Notes: generated from the letters alone by a model not told the origin. 64,000 nt of DNA from Pseudoalteromonas sp. OOF1S-7 (GCF_022347765.1 NZ_JAKRFZ010000002.1:372001-436000); one strand, 5' to 3'. Shown: positions 43,960-53,259, numbered from the stretch's first letter. Made by a program: numbers and translations.

Positions 43960-44430
43960 ATGAAGCCCTTATTTCTGATACTAATAATGCTCACTGCCGC
44001 CGCTGCGCACGCACTGCCTGATCGTATCGTTTTGATACGTCATGCAGAAAAACAGGCGGGAAAGAACCCGGAATTAACACAACAAGGACAACAAAGAGCA
44101 CAGCGACTCGTCACGTTACTGGCCCCACTGGACCCGGACCGTTTATTTTCAACAGATTACCATCGTACAAAACAAACATTAGCGCCCTTAAGTGCAGCTA
44201 CGTCAATCGAGGTGCAATTGTATGACCCAAGCGCACTGGCGGTTTTCGCTACTCAACTTAAAGCGCAATCGGGCACCATCGTTGTTGCCGGTCACAGTAA
44301 TACGACGCCTGAGCTGGTCAAGTTACTGAGCGGACACTCTGTCAGTATTCGCGAGGATGAATTTCATAAAGTGTTTATCGTAAGCTGGGAAGGTGGCAAA
44401 GCCATATTAGAAAAGCGGCATTCCAATTGA
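43960..44430 (+). CDS. Secreted histidine phosphatase family protein (SixA-like)
   Basis: 156 residues from ATG 43960, with signal peptide (PLFLILIMLTAAAAHA). Histidine phosphatase motifs are LIRHAEK (catalytic His), STDYHRTKQT and the second His in VVAGHSNTTPELV. Small single-domain size resembles SixA, but the export signal places it in the periplasm. Substrate unknown. It is divergent from the efflux operon across a 337-base region holding that operon's control sites. Confidence 0.82.
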   Translation: MKPLFLILIMLTAAAAHALPDRIVLIRHAEKQAGKNPELTQQGQQRAQRLVTLLAPLDPDRLFSTDYHRTKQTLAPLSAATSIEVQLYDPSALAVFATQLKAQSGTIVVAGHSNTTPELVKLLSGHSVSIREDEFHKVFIVSWEGGKAILEKRHSN

Positions 44431-44483
44431 GACGTCAATAACAATTGAGAGGAACTTGGTAGCCATAGCCCCCCTCTAAAAGC

Positions 44484-44858
44484 CTAGTAGCCTGTTTCGT
44501 AACTGGCTCGGGCTGTGTTGGTTTGCTCCCAGGAACCGTCTTTGTACAAGATCAGCGCAGAAGCTGAGTTAGTCGTATACGCACGAATAGTAGCATTACA
44601 ACTCGTCCCACCAGAGCAGTTTGCATCGCCGCTCCACTGCACTTCCTGGATAGGTTTTGCGACATTTTTCAGATAGTAACGGCCATTGGTTGAATTGCCA
44701 AACGAGAAGTCAAAACCACCGCAGTTGGGTGTTCCATCACCCCAGGAGTGTGCATTGCTTCCTTTAGGATATACTTCACAAACCAATTGCGCCGAAAATG
44801 CTGATCCAGCAAATACGGTGGTTGCAATAAGCGCGCATGCTTTTATTATTGTTTTCAT
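44484..44858 (-). CDS. Small secreted disulfide protein, copy 2 of a tandem pair
   Basis: 124 residues from ATG 44858 (an ATG 6 bases earlier is too close to the AAGGA). Signal peptide ends SAFSA. Four mature cysteines fall in QLVCEVYP, PNCGGFDF and NCSGGTSC. The C-terminus is LILYKDGSWEQ...ASYETGY. It is about two-thirds identical to the gene at 44960, sharing every cysteine, so the pair arose by tandem duplication. No known family recognised. Confidence 0.72.
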   Translation of the reverse strand: MKTIIKACALIATTVFAGSAFSAQLVCEVYPKGSNAHSWGDGTPNCGGFDFSFGNSTNGRYYLKNVAKPIQEVQWSGDANCSGGTSCNATIRAYTTNSASALILYKDGSWEQTNTARASYETGY

Positions 44859-44921
44859 GGTCATTTCCTTTTCTGTTATCTCATTTTTTAGTGTTTAGAA
44901 CTTCATCTAAGCAGAACAAAA

Positions 44922-44952
44922 GTGTGAACCCCTTTGCAATTAGGCTTCACAC
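44922..44952 (-). terminator. Hairpin between the tandem secreted-protein genes
   Basis: On the minus strand GTGTGAA and TTCACAC flank a 17-base loop and are followed by TTTTGTT, 7 bases after the stop at 44960. Confidence 0.55.
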
Positions 44953-44959
44953 ATATCGA

Positions 44960-45331
44960 CTAGTGTCCTGTTTCGTAGAATGCGCTGGCTGCTTTGGGGC
45001 GCTCCCAGGTACCGTCTTTATACAAAATAAGTGCAGTTGCTGTGTTACTTGTGTAGGCACGGATGGTTGTTCTGCAGCTGGTACCACCAGAACAGTTCGC
45101 ATTACCTTCCCAGCGGACTTCCTTGATTTCCTTGGTCACATCTTTGAGATAGAAACGACCGCTCGTGGAGCTACCGAATGAGAAGTCAAAGCCAGAACAA
45201 TTAGGCGTACCATTGCCCCAGCTGTGACCATTTGATTTAGGGTAAACATCACATACTACCTGAGCAGAAAATGCAGAACCCGCAAATACTGTACCGGCGA
45301 TCAACGCGAACGCTTTTATTGTTGTCTTCAT
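44960..45331 (-). CDS. Small secreted disulfide protein, copy 1 of a tandem pair
   Basis: 123 residues with signal peptide ending SAFSA. Cysteines in QVVCDVYP, PNCSGFDF and NCSGGTSC match the paralogue. Shared core: GHSWGNGTPNCSGFDFSFG, GRFYLK, EVRWEGNANC, TIRAYTSNTATALILYKDGTWE, YETGH. AAGGA lies about 9 bases before the ATG. The mature protein is about 100 residues and could be a secreted effector, inhibitor or adhesin; sequence does not decide. Confidence 0.72.
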   Translation of the reverse strand: MKTTIKAFALIAGTVFAGSAFSAQVVCDVYPKSNGHSWGNGTPNCSGFDFSFGSSTSGRFYLKDVTKEIKEVRWEGNANCSGGTSCRTTIRAYTSNTATALILYKDGTWERPKAASAFYETGH

Positions 45332-45567
45332 AATTATTATCCTTATGTTTTTTGTGAATCACTCGATATTGAAATGAAACAAGAAATGCAACATTCGTTA
45401 ATGAAAGTAACGAAACACCAACACAAAAGTCAACAATAGAAATAACAAAAGACACAATGAAAACAAAAAAGTTACACTTTGGTTATATTTTTTCGCACAT
45501 AATGGGTTCGCATTCACCTTAACAAGCCAGAAGAGAATTCGAGCTACCTTTATGTTTATTATGAATA

Positions 45568-45651
45568 TATTATTCCAGACAGTACCGGGAATAATAAATA
45601 TGTGACACTTTTACTCAACAATATGGTTGCAACTCTGCAAGACATATTGTT
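45568..45651. other. Two AT-rich inverted repeats in a 319-base gene-free region
   Basis: Between 45332 and 45650 there is no gene. TATTATTCC/GGAATAATA (45568-45576 and 45588-45596) and AACAATATG/CATATTGTT (45617-45625 and 45643-45651) form two hairpins downstream of the MocR-type gene; the second reaches into its stop codon. They are probably 3'-end structures of that gene. Confidence 0.5.
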
Positions 45652-47111
45652 CACCCTGTTCGTTCCCCCTTTTCAAGTAATGCGATGAGACGCGCTAACC
45701 CGGCTCGCATTTTCTGCTCATTTTGACCGGCGAATCCAAGCCGAATATGCGAGTAGTGTTGTTGAGAAAATCGCCAGAATTCATCTTCGGTCTGCACATA
45801 AACGCCTCGCTCGGCCGCCCGGACACTCAGTTCAGACACATCCTGATGCACATTAACCCAAAATGCCATACCGCCATCTGGCACAGTAAACGTCATTGGA
45901 TACCCTTGCGCCTGATAGTGTTTAAGCTCAGACGCCATCGCATCACAGCGCGCATGGTAGCGTTTGGTCATGCGCCTTAAGTGGCGTTCAAACTCACCGG
46001 AGGCCATCCAGCTCGCCAGTGCCATTTGCAGCAGAATATCATTTTTATGATTCATCAATTGCTTAAGCAAAATCAGCTGATTGAGCACGTCCGCTCTGGC
46101 AACCAGATAGCCCATTCTGGCTCCGGCAAACATGATTTTCGAAAAGGTAGAGACATAAATCACAATCCCGTGAGGGTCGCTTGCAGCCATCGGCTGTAGT
46201 GGTGGGCAACGATAGTGAAATTCATGATCATAGTCGTCTTCGATAATGAATACACCATATTCGGCACACAGCTGATATATCGCCATACGACGCGCAACGG
46301 ACAAGGTCACCATCGTCGGATACTGGTGTAGCGGCGTTAAGTACAGCAGTTTAATCTTGTTCTGTTCGAAGCAAGCACGCAGGTTATCTACGTCTAATCC
46401 CTCCTTATCCTGGGCAATACCATGGAGCGTCGCACCGCATGCCTCAAATGCGCAATGTGCGGGAGGATAACCCAGCGATTCCACTGCAACACCTTCACCA
46501 TTTCTGATAAAGGCTTTGGCAATCAAAAATAAGGCTTCCTGAGAGCCATTGCACACCAGAAGATCTTCACAATCCAGAGCACGCGCGCGTCGCAGATAAT
46601 GCTGAAGTTGTTGCTTCAAAGCCGGTTCTCCACTGCAATTACCATAGTGCAACTGTGGTACATTCACAGCGCGACAGGCCTGATTGAGATGACGCCGAAA
46701 CTCATCGTAAGGAAAGTCAGACAAGTCAGCCAAACCGCCTGCAAAACTATACTCGTAAGTTGCTTTTTCTGAACTTCGGGTTTGGATACCTGACAGCGAT
46801 GACGCAAAGTCGGGTTTAATGTCTCTGATCTGTGTATTGGGCTGCACAACAAGCTGACTGGACTCAATCGGCAGTGCCTGATTCACTCGATATCCACGTC
46901 TTTGTGCGGAGCACAACCAGCCCTGCGCGACTAAGTTTTGCAGCGCGGTCATCACGGTATGGCGATTAATACCATATAACTCGGCAAGTTTTCTCGCTGA
47001 AGGCAGCGGGTCATTGGGCTGCAAATGTCCCAGCTTAATTGCAACTCGGATCTGCTGTGCCAGTTGAATATACTTAGGTGAACTCTGAGTCAAGGGTGCG
47101 CCCGTTAACAT
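45651..47111 (-). CDS. MocR-family regulator (GntR helix-turn-helix plus aminotransferase domain)
   Basis: 486 residues. A GntR winged helix at about 10-80 (QLAQQIRVAIKLGHLQPNDPLPSARKLAELYGINRHTVMTALQNL) is joined to a fold-type I aminotransferase domain about 120-480. PLP-site residues include LVCNGSQEALFLIAKA, YLTPLHQYPT, IIEDDYDHEF and the Lys in VSTFSKIMFAGARMGYLV. MocR proteins usually sense PLP or an amino compound rather than catalyse transamination. It is divergent from a GNAT-PaiB pair, with a matching operator between. Confidence 0.9.
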   Translation of the reverse strand: MLTGAPLTQSSPKYIQLAQQIRVAIKLGHLQPNDPLPSARKLAELYGINRHTVMTALQNLVAQGWLCSAQRRGYRVNQALPIESSQLVVQPNTQIRDIKPDFASSLSGIQTRSSEKATYEYSFAGGLADLSDFPYDEFRRHLNQACRAVNVPQLHYGNCSGEPALKQQLQHYLRRARALDCEDLLVCNGSQEALFLIAKAFIRNGEGVAVESLGYPPAHCAFEACGATLHGIAQDKEGLDVDNLRACFEQNKIKLLYLTPLHQYPTMVTLSVARRMAIYQLCAEYGVFIIEDDYDHEFHYRCPPLQPMAASDPHGIVIYVSTFSKIMFAGARMGYLVARADVLNQLILLKQLMNHKNDILLQMALASWMASGEFERHLRRMTKRYHARCDAMASELKHYQAQGYPMTFTVPDGGMAFWVNVHQDVSELSVRAAERGVYVQTEDEFWRFSQQHYSHIRLGFAGQNEQKMRAGLARLIALLEKGERTG

Positions 47112-47164
47112 ATTTACTCTCCCAGCCAGTTCGACAACACCAACTGGTCTAATTAAAAATAAAA

Positions 47165-47190
47165 TTCTGGTTGTTTATAATCTACCAGAA
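47165..47190 (+). promoter_or_regulatory. MocR-type operator over a TATAAT promoter
   Basis: TTCTGGT (47165-47171) and ACCAGAA (47184-47190) form a perfect 7-bp inverted repeat around TATAAT (47176-47181), a consensus -10 for the GNAT-PaiB unit. A third half-site, ACTGGT, is at 47143-47148. Confidence 0.6.
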
Positions 47191-47237
47191 ATCACTAAGC
47201 TGATCCTAATTGGAATACAGTTATGGAGTACAGATTT

Positions 47238-47813
47238 ATGTTGAAACAAATTTCACTGGGAACAGACAAGGTGCGACTTGAGCCGCTTTCACGTGAACAC
47301 CTGCCACACTTACGCAAATTCGGGGAACAAACTGAGCTGTGGAGCTGGGTGCTGGATAATTACTGTCAAACGGATAACAAACTCGTTCACTGGTTTGAAC
47401 AAAATGCACAGTTTGACCCAGACGTTCAGTTACCGCTGGTGATCATCGACCAGCACAGTAATGAGGTGGCGGGCAGCACCCGCTTGTTCAGGTTGCACAA
47501 AACCAACCTGAGCGCGGAAATAGGGCATACTTTTATTGGTAAACAGTGGCAGCGGAGCCACATTAATACCCATGCCAAATACCTGCTACTAAAACATGCC
47601 TTTGAAACGCTGGGCCTGGTGCGCGTGCAATTGCGCACGCACGAACACAATCAGGCGTCGCGTACTGCAATCGCCCGACTGGGTGCGCAGTTCGAAGGGA
47701 TTATGATGAAGGATCAGCGTGTTGCGCCCAATGCATTTCGTAATTCCGCTCAGTTTACCATCACAGATGACATGTGGCCGGGCGTGAAGAACAAACTGCA
47801 GGGCTGGTTATGA
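47238..47813 (+). CDS. GNAT N-acetyltransferase (RimJ/RimL-like)
   Basis: 191 residues from ATG 47238 (GGAG 9 bases upstream); ATG 47223 is also in frame. The opening VRLEPLSREHLPHLRKFGE, the middle VAGSTRLFRLHKTNLSAEIGHTFIGKQWQRSHINTHAKYLLLKHAFETLGLVRVQLRTHEHNQASRTAIARLGAQFEG fit the Acetyltransf_3 class. It overlaps the PaiB gene as ATGA. In Bacillus, paiA (acetyltransferase) and paiB are also neighbours, so a polyamine-like substrate is a reasonable guess. Confidence 0.87.
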   Translation: MLKQISLGTDKVRLEPLSREHLPHLRKFGEQTELWSWVLDNYCQTDNKLVHWFEQNAQFDPDVQLPLVIIDQHSNEVAGSTRLFRLHKTNLSAEIGHTFIGKQWQRSHINTHAKYLLLKHAFETLGLVRVQLRTHEHNQASRTAIARLGAQFEGIMMKDQRVAPNAFRNSAQFTITDDMWPGVKNKLQGWL

Positions 47814-48385
47814 GTTATCCACGTAGTGCTTTTTCACAGCACAATACCGAGCACCTGTGGCAACTGATTGAGGACTGCCCACTTGCCACAGTGATCACCG
47901 CAGATCCTGACTGTCAGCTGGTGCATATGCCTTTGAGCCTGAGTCAGGACAAGACCCAGTTACTGGGGCATGCAAATCTGGCCAACCCGTTAACACAACA
48001 ACAAAACACACAGCAGCACGTATTATTCAAAGGACCGGATGCTTATTTATCCCCCAGCCAGGTTGCCGGGATCATGTTACCAACCTGGGATTACGCCACC
48101 GTGCATATCCGCGGACAACTCAAGGAGATCACACACCCGGACGATAAATACGCGACCATGCAGCGCCAGTTAACCCAGTTTGAATCTGAGGCCAATCCCT
48201 GGGATATGTCGACGCTGAGCGAACACCAGATAGATAAACTGTTTTCGCAACTGTTTTTCTTTAGCATAGAGATAACGTCAATAACGGGTACATTTAAACT
48301 CAGTCAGAACAAGAGTGACGACACCCGTCAGGCCATCGCACATTTACTTGCAACTCAGTGCAACCCGCTTAGCCGCTACTATTAG
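47810..48385 (+). CDS. PaiB-family FMN-binding protein
   Basis: 191 residues. The N-terminus SYPRSAFSQHNTEHLWQLIEDCPLATVIT, then HMPLSL, GHANLANPL, FKGPDAYLSPS and TWDYATVHIRGQL are the conserved FMN-site blocks of PaiB/YwhA-type split-barrel proteins, once called negative transcriptional regulators. An actual redox or regulatory role is unclear. Its stop lies 17 bases inside the convergent serine hydrolase gene. Confidence 0.88.
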   Translation: MSYPRSAFSQHNTEHLWQLIEDCPLATVITADPDCQLVHMPLSLSQDKTQLLGHANLANPLTQQQNTQQHVLFKGPDAYLSPSQVAGIMLPTWDYATVHIRGQLKEITHPDDKYATMQRQLTQFESEANPWDMSTLSEHQIDKLFSQLFFFSIEITSITGTFKLSQNKSDDTRQAIAHLLATQCNPLSRYY

Positions 48386-49574
48386 CAGCAAAAAGCGCGA
48401 TCAGAGTGTGAGTCAGCGCTATAACCGGTTCATCACACTCATCCTGAGCCCCACAGTTGGCGATCAGTCCGATCGCCACCCCCTGATCGGCCAGATAAAC
48501 ACTTTGTGTGATATAACCAAACTCATTGCCGCCATGATGATATAAAACACCGTCTTCATGCTTTTCAACCATCACGCCTAAACCATAATACAATGCCCCG
48601 TCCATAAAGCTCGGCAACCAGCGGGCTGCGCGCAGATGCTTATCACCGACCATATTGCGGTGGATGCGTTCATTAACAGGCTGCGCTTTAACGACTATGG
48701 CTTTGAGTAGCTTTGCCATATCCCGTGCGCTTGATGCAACCGGTGCATCCGCTAATGCCGTATTCACAATCAGCTGTTTCGTGTCGTAGCGCTGGCGGTA
48801 TGGCAGGACAAAGTCAGGCTCGTCCATGTTAAAGAAATAGCCGGACGCCACATCATCCGCCGCAATATCATACCCTTTTACAAAGGTCTCTGTTAAATCC
48901 AGTGGCTCAAGCACATGCTCGTGCAGTAATCGGCCAAGAGGCTGTTTTAACTTGTTTTCTATTACCATACCTGCCAGTACATACCCAGAGTTTGAATAGG
49001 CAAAGCCATTGCCCGGTTCAAAGTAAGTTGGCTTACCCAGGACAAACTGCAATGCAAACCGGTTTCCCTTGCGGCGCGCCTTGTCAGCCAGTTGCGCTCG
49101 AATAAAATCCAGCTCGCCCACGTCATTGTATTCAACGACCCCGGCGCTGTGATTAAGCAGCTGACGTAAGGTCATTTTCTCTATGCCTTTTAGCTCTGTT
49201 ACGAGGTCGTTTGGCACCCAGGGCAACACAGGCTCATCGAGGCTAAGCAATTGTTTATCATCCAGTATAGCTACCAGCAAACCGATCAACTTTTTGCCTG
49301 CACTGCCATTGGGGATCCGGGTCTGGCTGATCATAGGCGCCAACGCTTGAAGATCGGCGTAGCCAGCGCTGGCAGTATATTGTCCGCTGGGCGTTTCGAT
49401 GTAGACGCTCACGCCGGGAATAAAGTCCGATACTAAATCGGCCAGTAAGAGGTCTACTTGCCTGTGAACGTCACTGTCAGATAGTGTGATTTCACCAGGC
49501 TCGGCAGTTTGAGGCCCGCTACAACTGCTGACAAACCAGACCAGCATCGCAAGCCACATACCAACTTGCACCAT
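48369..49574 (-). CDS. Beta-lactamase-family serine hydrolase lipoprotein
   Basis: 401 residues from ATG 49574, which has AAGGTGG upstream; longer in-frame starts precede a non-signal sequence. Lipobox VSSC follows a short hydrophobic segment. Penicillin-binding-type motifs: SAGK (SxxK), YSNSGYVLAG (YxN) and HHGGNEFGY. Family members are esterases, D-aminopeptidases or class C-like proteins. Function here is unknown; true beta-lactamase activity should not be assumed. Confidence 0.83.
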   Translation of the reverse strand: MVQVGMWLAMLVWFVSSCSGPQTAEPGEITLSDSDVHRQVDLLLADLVSDFIPGVSVYIETPSGQYTASAGYADLQALAPMISQTRIPNGSAGKKLIGLLVAILDDKQLLSLDEPVLPWVPNDLVTELKGIEKMTLRQLLNHSAGVVEYNDVGELDFIRAQLADKARRKGNRFALQFVLGKPTYFEPGNGFAYSNSGYVLAGMVIENKLKQPLGRLLHEHVLEPLDLTETFVKGYDIAADDVASGYFFNMDEPDFVLPYRQRYDTKQLIVNTALADAPVASSARDMAKLLKAIVVKAQPVNERIHRNMVGDKHLRAARWLPSFMDGALYYGLGVMVEKHEDGVLYHHGGNEFGYITQSVYLADQGVAIGLIANCGAQDECDEPVIALTHTLIALFAANSSG

Positions 49575-49779
49575 TTTAATACCCACCTTTTCAGCTCCTT
49601 GCTTATTAACGCCCATACAAATTACTTTAATTTTCGGTACAAATACATACACTCACGAGTATATATTTAAATATTGTTGTACTGGCTGGTTGCTCACTGG
49701 CACTGACCGCATTACAAAAGGACATTTTTGTTTAATGCAATTTATTCAGTGGCTGCTCACCTGCCGCTGATTGTAATGA

Positions 49780-49803
49780 GCGCTTTGCTGTTATTCAAAG
49801 CGC
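49780..49803 (+). other. Stem-loop upstream of the second GNAT gene
   Basis: GCGCTTTG and CAAAGCGC make an 8-bp stem with an 8-base loop, 21 bases before an ATG. It may structure the leader or terminate an upstream transcript. Confidence 0.4.
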
Positions 49804-49824
49804 GGTTTAAACGGACACGGCCCC

Positions 49825-50349
49825 ATGCATGAAAGTAACACGCACAACTATAAGATCCGCACTGCGAACAGTCTGGATTGCCAGAAGCTGGCCGTGCTGG
49901 CTGCGCAGGTTTGGCTCGATACTTACGCAACGGATGGGATTAGACCAGACTATGCAGAATACGCGAACAGCACCTTCACCACAGCCTATTTTCAGTCTTT
50001 GCTTAAACACTCGGATTACCGGCTGCTTGTCTGTGAACAGGCTGATATGCTGCAAGGCTTTGTGCTGGTCAACCTGGCCGCTCAGTACCAGACGCCAGAC
50101 AATGGTTATGAAATCGACAAACTGTATGTGCATAGATCATTTCAGGGCAAAGGGGCTGGGCGTGCTCTGCTAAGCCGGGTTGCCAGTCACTATGGTACGC
50201 CCATGTGGCTTTACACCTGGACAGAAAACACAGCAAACCAGTTTTATCGCAGACTGGGGGCTAAGCAAATAGGTACACTCAGCTTTGAAGCATTCGGTAG
50301 TACAATTAACAATAACGTTTATAAAATATCCACAGTTAAGCACTTATGA
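49825..50349 (+). CDS. GNAT N-acetyltransferase
   Basis: 174 residues of the Acetyltransf_1 class. The acetyl-CoA loop is YVHRSFQGKGAGRALLSRV (Q-x-x-G-x-G/A), preceded by the beta-4 strand EIDKLYV and followed by NQFYRRLGAKQIG. Substrate unknown. It lies alone, convergent with the protease-hydrolase fusion at a shared terminator. Confidence 0.87.
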   Translation: MHESNTHNYKIRTANSLDCQKLAVLAAQVWLDTYATDGIRPDYAEYANSTFTTAYFQSLLKHSDYRLLVCEQADMLQGFVLVNLAAQYQTPDNGYEIDKLYVHRSFQGKGAGRALLSRVASHYGTPMWLYTWTENTANQFYRRLGAKQIGTLSFEAFGSTINNNVYKISTVKHL

Positions 50350-50380
50350 GATACGTCAGCCTGTATCTGCTTACAGTGCC

Positions 50381-50404
50381 AAAAGGAGGGGCGCAGCCCT
50401 CCTT
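50381..50404 (-). terminator. Terminator between convergent genes
   Basis: AAGGAGGG/CCCTCCTT, 8 bp with a 6-base loop; on the minus strand it runs into TTTT. It lies 22 bases past the fusion gene stop and could serve both directions. Confidence 0.8.
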
Positions 50405-50425
50405 GTACCGTATCACTACGACGTT

Positions 50426-53029
50426 TTACTGATGAGCCACTCCGGCACGGTAGAATGCAGCCAGGTGAGTCTGCAAACGCTGTATGTTTGACCCGTTCCC
50501 CAGCGTGCCATCTTCCGCATTCGCCAGCGCCACCACACCCGTTTTGGTGTATGGATTGTAACTCATAATGGTATGGGTACCCGGATCGCCTCCGCCATGA
50601 CCCACAAACGGACCTTGCCAGAACCAAAACAACCCCTGCGTGTCCATCCAATAGGTCGGCACGTCTGTTTGCACAGACAGCATGGTTGCGACACTGTGCT
50701 CACTCAACACGCTGACATTGTCCAGTGTGCCACCCTGACTGATGGCAATTAACAAGCGAGCCAGGTCATGCGCCGTTGAGTTCAAATCTCCGTCAAAGAA
50801 AGTCGGATAACTGAACTCAGGCACATAGTGTACTGTGCCTTCATCATCCACTGTGTACTGAGGTGTTTTCGGATTGTCTTCTGGCAACTGAGTATAATCC
50901 CAGTGTGTGTTATTCATCCCCAACGGCGCAAACAAGTTTTGCTGCAAATGCTCAACCAGGCTAATACCCAGCACATGCTCAACGGCATACCCTGCCAGAC
51001 CTGCCCCCACATTGCTATAGTTGTGAACACTGCCAGGTGGCAAGCTGCCTGCCCCAATATATACGTCCTCACTGTAATACTGACCATCTTGCAGTAAATA
51101 CGCCCGATAGAACTCGGTGGGATCCGTCAGCGTTGTGTCTTCACAGACCTCATGCCCGCCTTGCGCATATAAAGACAAATTCGTGCCATGAATATAGTAG
51201 CTGCAATTGTATTGTACGGTGTCTCTGATGCCCGAGGTATGCGTCACTAAATGCCGCAGCAGGATATCACGCTCTGTATTTGGGTGTGCTATATCAAACG
51301 GCAATTTCATCTCAGACAATGACATATCCAGATTGAGTCGGCCTTGTTCAACTAACTGCATCATACCAGCCCCCATCACCGCTTTACTGGTTGAGCCGAC
51401 ATTCATCGGGGCATGGACCGTCATGGGCTGCCCGGTTTCCAGATTTGCGATTCCGTAGCCTTTTTCAAAAATGATCTGCCCATTTTTGATAACCGCCACG
51501 GCAACGCCGGGAATGGCCATCTCGGCCAGACTCTGAGCAAAGGTCTGGTCTACTCCCGGAAAGCTAAAACCCCGGCTCGGCGCCGCGCCGAGTGCTTGAA
51601 TAGCATAATCAAGTACATTATCCGATGCCCATTCGACTTCTTTTCTGGCGTAGACCGGCACAGCCGTATCCGGCGTCACGCCGGCCGCTTCAAGGACCTG
51701 GTTACTGAGATCCAAATAGTTCTGGTGGCTCAACGATCCTGTCCAGCCATTAGGCAGCGTAAAGCTCAGTGCATCTGACACCGCCCCATTGGTCGCGCCA
51801 CCGATAAGTGTTACATGAGGCAAGGATTTTAAGGTTTGGGCCAATACTTCGCCCGCGCTGTAAGCCAGCTCGCCGGTAAGCACATATACTGGCTTAGTGT
51901 AAGCCTGATCCGGCGCGGCTTTCAGTGTTATTGCCTGCTTGTCCTGCTGGTAATCGTTATTTTGGATCTGCTTGTATGCCACAGTTTGTGCCTGATCGTT
52001 AAAAAATCGCGCAATCTCCAGTGAAACCCCATCAAATCCCCCATCGTTCACTCGCAAATCAATAATAATGCCGTCGCTGTCAGCCAGGTCTTTCATCACT
52101 TCGCGCATTAATGTTTGGGTATCCTCAATATCCTGCTTTGCATCAGAGATAACAGCAAAAAAATCATCGCTTTGTGACTCTTCAGGCGCCAGCATGGCAG
52201 ACTCACGGTCAATACGAATATAACCCAGGTTGCCTGCCACTTTGCCCCATCCAAGGGCATTACTGTCCTGATATCGTGTTAGTTTTTCACCCGTCAGATA
52301 TAGATTGGTAATTTGCGCAAACTCACCCAGCTGCTCGTCATAGGCGGTGTCAATATACGCTTCCCACTGCTCACCGTGGCGCTGCAGCATAAGCCAGACT
52401 AAATCTTCATATAGCGCCGTGCTGCTTTCACCCGACACTTCAAAGCGCTTGCCATCTGTGAGTGACACATGCGTATCATCAAAGTCTTCAAGCATGGCTT
52501 CAAAAACGCTCGCAAGCTGCTGTGGTGAAGTACCTGCATTGATCTGGGGTCGGTATGTCGTATAGGCTGCCTGCCAGTCAATGTCTCTAAGCGCAAAAAA
52601 TGCATAGTAATCGTTAAATGTATGCCAGAAATACTCAAAGTTGGCTACGGGGTCGTCACCGTTCAGGCGATTTTTGCGCTGACATTGCTCACGCATTTCT
52701 GATTGTTTTGTAAATACCCAGTCATTGGTCGCATGAGTGGTTAACGTCAATGTACTTTTGTCGCTTTTGAGGTACTGATCCAGCTCGTCCAGCTCTTTGT
52801 AGGGGTGTGTTTCAACCAGCACACAGCCATGGCTGTTATATTGGAAACGCCGCAAATGTTCGGTATCAAACTGCCACAGATTGCCAGTGCCCTGCTGCAC
52901 CCAAACCCCCCGATGTTTTGCCAGCGAATGATCGTCATTACTCGTGCCACAACCTGCGAGCAACAAAGCCGCACTGACCAGGCCCAACGCCATCCCCCTT
53001 GATTTTCTCTTACCCTTCACGTCACACAT
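50426..53029 (-). CDS. Lipoprotein fusing an S41 protease to a beta-lactamase-family hydrolase
   Basis: 867 residues. Lipobox LAGC (C27). Residues about 130-460 are an S41 (tail-specific/C-terminal processing) peptidase: DGIIIDLRVNDGGFDG and the nucleophile S391 in YSAGE. Residues about 495-860 are a serine beta-lactamase-like hydrolase with S546-T-S-K549 (SxxK), YSNVG and HGGGDPG. Both active sites look intact. The two domains normally occur as separate proteins. AAAGG precedes the ATG at 53029. No partner gene is obvious; 53030-53259 upstream holds no gene. Confidence 0.87.
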   Translation of the reverse strand: MCDVKGKRKSRGMALGLVSAALLLAGCGTSNDDHSLAKHRGVWVQQGTGNLWQFDTEHLRRFQYNSHGCVLVETHPYKELDELDQYLKSDKSTLTLTTHATNDWVFTKQSEMREQCQRKNRLNGDDPVANFEYFWHTFNDYYAFFALRDIDWQAAYTTYRPQINAGTSPQQLASVFEAMLEDFDDTHVSLTDGKRFEVSGESSTALYEDLVWLMLQRHGEQWEAYIDTAYDEQLGEFAQITNLYLTGEKLTRYQDSNALGWGKVAGNLGYIRIDRESAMLAPEESQSDDFFAVISDAKQDIEDTQTLMREVMKDLADSDGIIIDLRVNDGGFDGVSLEIARFFNDQAQTVAYKQIQNNDYQQDKQAITLKAAPDQAYTKPVYVLTGELAYSAGEVLAQTLKSLPHVTLIGGATNGAVSDALSFTLPNGWTGSLSHQNYLDLSNQVLEAAGVTPDTAVPVYARKEVEWASDNVLDYAIQALGAAPSRGFSFPGVDQTFAQSLAEMAIPGVAVAVIKNGQIIFEKGYGIANLETGQPMTVHAPMNVGSTSKAVMGAGMMQLVEQGRLNLDMSLSEMKLPFDIAHPNTERDILLRHLVTHTSGIRDTVQYNCSYYIHGTNLSLYAQGGHEVCEDTTLTDPTEFYRAYLLQDGQYYSEDVYIGAGSLPPGSVHNYSNVGAGLAGYAVEHVLGISLVEHLQQNLFAPLGMNNTHWDYTQLPEDNPKTPQYTVDDEGTVHYVPEFSYPTFFDGDLNSTAHDLARLLIAISQGGTLDNVSVLSEHSVATMLSVQTDVPTYWMDTQGLFWFWQGPFVGHGGGDPGTHTIMSYNPYTKTGVVALANAEDGTLGNGSNIQRLQTHLAAFYRAGVAHQ

Positions 53030-53259
53030 ACCTTTGTCCTTTTCCTTTTGATTGTCTTCCAGCCCAGACAGCCTGAGCTGGCCCTGATGAGGAGACTTAA
53101 GGCTAGATGAATGCGTTGCTCGATTCTGTAGTATGCTTATTCAAGGTTGTTTAATTGTGTCGTACCCTGTCAGGAAATGTATCGAACTGTGGCCCTGTGC
53201 GCTTAGGCTTGTTAAACATCGCGTACATCAAATTGTCAATTCCCTTGCTCAGCACGGCG

